From Paenibacillus sp. FSL W8-0186 (GTDB lineage Bacteria; Bacillota; Bacilli; Paenibacillales; Paenibacillaceae), in contig NZ_CP150207.1 of NCBI RefSeq assembly GCF_037969765.1, positions 5,215,501 through 5,279,500 on the forward strand: a stretch of 64,000 bases of DNA, given 5' to 3'. Numbering within the stretch: the first letter of the stretch is position 1; every line of letters begins with the position of its first letter. A program made the translations under genes and the position numbers. Below, piece after piece: positions 61,155 to 64,000 of the stretch. The notes under the pieces were generated by a model that had not been told where the DNA came from, did not search any database, and saw only the letters and a program-made list of their open reading frames with translations.

Positions 61155-61398
61155 AGGTACCCCCCTTTTAGACCATCTATAGTTTTGTTTCCAAATTAGT
61201 CTGATCTTTAAAAAGAGGATATCTCATATTTTAAATATTTTCTGTTTCATAAGTCATTGACACGCATCCATTTTTCATTCCATAGTCCCATTATCCCGAC
61301 CGTTATGACCGCTGTTTTCCGCGTAAAAAAAGGGTTTTCCCCGAACTATGCCGAAATGTAGGTATTACGGATTATTATTTCCTCCGGGGGAGGACCAC

Positions 61399-64000
61399 AT
61401 GATGACCATAAGAAGACATTTCTCTTATACAACAGGCATCATCTTTCTAGCGGGACTCGGGCTGGCACTGCTCAGTGAGTATCATCCTCTTCACTTGATC
61501 TTCGGTATTTCGCTCGTATTTACGAATTTGGTGCTGCTTCTGCTCACCCGTCTATATGGCGCAGGCTGGGGGCTGTTCACTGCTACGCTCGTCTATGCCG
61601 CTTCCATTTTCGTGTGGGGCAATCCGCTGTTTCAAGGAGTTCTATGGTTAGAGATTGTCTTTTTGTGCCTTTCAACACATTGGGGGAAACGCATCCGAAC
61701 GACCATCGGAGCGGACTTCATTTTCTGGTCCGCGGCAGGTATCCCGCTTTTCCTCCTACTATATTATTTATCCTACCGCAGCCTTTCGATCGAGACATGG
61801 CTAATAGCGGCCATCTACATCTCGAATGGATTGTTCAACGTACTGGTCGCAGATGCGATTTGGGAATACCTCCCGAGTAAGTATTTTTACATCCACCGGG
61901 CGGACAGGGACAAGCCCATATATCTGAACAAGCTGCTGTACCATATCTTATTTCTTGCTATTGCCTTACCATTTGTGTTCTACCTGCTCATGAACAGCAG
62001 AAATACATATGATTCCGTTCGCTATAACTCACTGCAGGTGGCTCTGCATACGTCAAGCAGCATTTCCAGCGAGCTCGACCGCTGGAGCCCGGATGACATC
62101 CGCAGGCTCGAACATCCTGGCAAAGGCGGTCTCGAGGAACTGCAGCGTGTGATTGAATTCTTCTCGGCCGATCGGAGCTATCATATTATGGTGCTCGATC
62201 CCCGGCATGAACAAATCGTTGCTGATAGTGGAAATGATTCCCCTCAGCACTCGGTAACCAAGCTGCTGCCTTTGCCGACCAACTCGGTGATCCAGGGAGA
62301 TTTATACCTGCATATGCCTGAGAAGCGGCTGCGATTGCTGCCGAATCAGGAATGGCAGGAAGCCAGCTACATTTACGGAACGACCCTGAAGCGCGTACCC
62401 TTCATTCTGTACGTGATGGTTCCTCTGCAGCCGTATCAGGAGCAAATCTACAGCCAGTACTTGACGCAGTTCATTTATTTGCTGCTGTTCATGATCGCGG
62501 CTGCGGTGGCCAGCAGATGGGTTACCCGCCGCCTGGTTCGGGGACTGTCGGAGCTTGCCGACATTACGACTGGACTGCCTAGCAAGGTGTATCATCTGCG
62601 CAGCCTCGAATGGCCAGAAAGCCGGATTTATGAAATCCGTTCACTGACCGTGAACTTCCGGCAGATGACCAATAAATTGCTGAGCATGTTCCAGGAATCG
62701 CTCACGAGCAACCAGCTTCTTCAGGAACAGACCTTCCAGCTGCAGCAATCCGAGAAGAAGCTGCAGGAGCTGGCGTATTACGATGGCTTGACCGGACTGC
62801 CCAACCGTCTGCATTTTACGGAGTATATCGGTTCCCTTGGCATTCATTACGGTCCGGAGCATTCATTTGCCGTCATGTTTGCCGATTTAAACCGCTTTAA
62901 GCAGATCAACGATACTTTAGGCCATGAGACGGGAGATATTCTCCTGCAAAAGGTAGCCTCCCGTTTCTCGCTGCTGGTTAGCGACCAGCTCCGCGTGTTC
63001 AGGCTTAGCGGGGATGAGTTCGTCTTTGTCTATCATTTTAATGATACCGCTTCCGTTCAGCAGGCCGCTCAAGCAATCTGCGATGCGCTGAATGAGCCCG
63101 TTACGATCAACGACGTCGTCCTGTACGTTTCCGTAAGTATTGGGATTAGTATCTATCCTTACGATGGCGATAATCTGGACTTAATTATGCGCAATGCGGA
63201 TATCGCTATGTACGTAGCCAAAGAGCAAGGGGATAGCATCTATCATTTCTATGATCAAATGATCGAGAACCAGCGCTCCGAGAACATGAAGCTGGAGAAC
63301 AGCTTGCGCAGCGCCCTTTTAACGGGTCAGTTCTCCCTGAATTATCAGCCGAAAATCGACGCGCATACAGGCCGCATCAGCGGTGCCGAGGCATTGATTC
63401 GCTGGCTTCACCCGGCATACGGATTCGTCCCTCCGGACAAATTCATACCCCTGGCCGAAACGTCGGGCATTATTATGGATATCGATGAATGGGTCGTCAC
63501 TGAGGCATGCCGCCAGAATAAAGTCTGGCAGGAGCAAGGTCTCCCGCGGTTCCCGATCGCGGTTAACCTTTCTGCACGGCATTTCTATCAAGGCAATTTG
63601 ATCGGAATGATTTCCCGCGTACTGAAGAAGACCCGGCTGGATCCACGGGATCTCATCCTCGAAATCACCGAAGGCTCGCTGATCAAAAGCGCGGAATATG
63701 TCATCAAGGTCATGGCGGATTTGCGCGCAATGGGCATCACCATTTCCCTGGATGACTTTGGCACCGGCTACTCCTCCCTGAGCCAGCTCCAGCGTCTGCC
63801 GATCCACGAGATGAAGCTCGACCGCTCGTTCATCCAGGGGCTCGCCCATGATCCGAAGAAATCGGCCATTGTGCGCGCCGTCATTGAGCTCGGCCATCAT
63901 ATGGAGCTGAATATTGTGGCCGAAGGAATCGAATCGCAGGAGGAGCTTCACTACCTGCGGAACCTGAAATGCGATCAATTCCAAGGCTATCTGTTCAGCG
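61399..64000 (+). CDS. membrane GGDEF-EAL protein (c-di-GMP turnover), 3' end outside the window
   Basis: An open frame of 867 codons to the window edge. Five to six N-terminal helices (about residues 10-210), an extracellular segment (210-345), another helix (345-365) and a HAMP-like region with heptads (SLTSNQLLQEQTFQLQQSEKKL) come first. A GGDEF domain (YYDGLTGLPNR; active site RLSGDEFVFV near residue 536) and an EAL domain (GAEALIRWLHP near 662, DDFGTGYSSLSQL, MKLDRSFI, AEGIES) follow. The cyclase motif is SGDEF rather than GGDEF; EAL is intact, so phosphodiesterase activity is more certain than synthesis. Start ATG 61399 (or 61402) after GGGGGAGGA. Confidence 0.9.
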   Translation, partial: MMTIRRHFSYTTGIIFLAGLGLALLSEYHPLHLIFGISLVFTNLVLLLLTRLYGAGWGLFTATLVYAASIFVWGNPLFQGVLWLEIVFLCLSTHWGKRIRTTIGADFIFWSAAGIPLFLLLYYLSYRSLSIETWLIAAIYISNGLFNVLVADAIWEYLPSKYFYIHRADRDKPIYLNKLLYHILFLAIALPFVFYLLMNSRNTYDSVRYNSLQVALHTSSSISSELDRWSPDDIRRLEHPGKGGLEELQRVIEFFSADRSYHIMVLDPRHEQIVADSGNDSPQHSVTKLLPLPTNSVIQGDLYLHMPEKRLRLLPNQEWQEASYIYGTTLKRVPFILYVMVPLQPYQEQIYSQYLTQFIYLLLFMIAAAVASRWVTRRLVRGLSELADITTGLPSKVYHLRSLEWPESRIYEIRSLTVNFRQMTNKLLSMFQESLTSNQLLQEQTFQLQQSEKKLQELAYYDGLTGLPNRLHFTEYIGSLGIHYGPEHSFAVMFADLNRFKQINDTLGHETGDILLQKVASRFSLLVSDQLRVFRLSGDEFVFVYHFNDTASVQQAAQAICDALNEPVTINDVVLYVSVSIGISIYPYDGDNLDLIMRNADIAMYVAKEQGDSIYHFYDQMIENQRSENMKLENSLRSALLTGQFSLNYQPKIDAHTGRISGAEALIRWLHPAYGFVPPDKFIPLAETSGIIMDIDEWVVTEACRQNKVWQEQGLPRFPIAVNLSARHFYQGNLIGMISRVLKKTRLDPRDLILEITEGSLIKSAEYVIKVMADLRAMGITISLDDFGTGYSSLSQLQRLPIHEMKLDRSFIQGLAHDPKKSAIVRAVIELGHHMELNIVAEGIESQEELHYLRNLKCDQFQGYLFS

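Noticed and set aside
61155..61398. Possible c-di-GMP riboswitch before the GGDEF-EAL gene
   Set aside because: No GEMM-type conserved core or terminator could be recognised in the gap.

Overview
The window looks like a chromosomal segment of a spore-forming, low-to-moderate-GC Bacillota, most probably Paenibacillus or a close relative. The reasons are the strong AAAGGAGG-type ribosome binding sites, a Rex-operated cydABCD operon, a PdaA-type muramic lactam deacetylase, a YesM/AraC-type two-component system next to a sugar ABC transporter, a copper-amine-oxidase stalk-domain surface protein, a GH74-X2-CBM3 xyloglucanase and several Gfo/Idh/MocA oxidoreductases. The genus is inferred from gene content only. 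No rRNA, tRNA, CRISPR array, prophage or intact insertion sequence was seen.

Layout. 1-5.1 kb: the end of an ABC-F ATPase gene, a DNA-alkylation glycosylase, and a four-gene lipid-linked sugar cassette (GT-C enzyme, GT2, DUF2304, SMR-like flippase). 5.2-11.6 kb (minus strand): a drug-defence block with a MarR-controlled heterodimeric ABC exporter and an ABC-F protein. The ABC-F gene sits behind a transcription attenuator that contains a two-codon upstream ORF. 11.7-12.3 kb: a gene-free repeat region. 12.5-21.2 kb: pdaA, two sugar-type oxidoreductases, a cidR/cidAB-like cell-death module, a small probable spore-surface protein, and gdhA with a GltC-like regulator. 21.7-24.8 kb: a secreted xyloglucanase. 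25.5-31.8 kb: cydABCD with two Rex operators. 32-39 kb: a surface stalk protein, a YgbA/NO-type protein co-transcribed with an ABC-2 transporter, and a catalase with a Per box. 39.2-48.4 kb: a hydrolase, a sugar ABC transporter divergent from its two-component system with a cre site on each side, and an AraC regulator divergent from an oxidoreductase. 48.4-49.7 kb: a repeat island that includes an IS256-type relic. 49.7-53.6 kb: a Fur-controlled YclNOPQ-like siderophore uptake operon. 53.8-61.2 kb: another oxidoreductase, small proteins, two MenA-like prenyltransferases and a PadR-autoregulated ABC-2 transporter. 61.4 kb to the end: a membrane GGDEF-EAL protein cut by the window edge.

The most novel material is non-coding. 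Two dispersed intergenic repeat families each occur twice. One consists of four spaced near-palindromes of 23 bp. The other consists of two direct and two inverted 24-25 bp units on a strict 50-bp period, spanning 184 bp in both copies. The uORF-attenuator of the ABC-F gene and the paired PadR operators are the clearest regulatory systems that can be read directly from the sequence.
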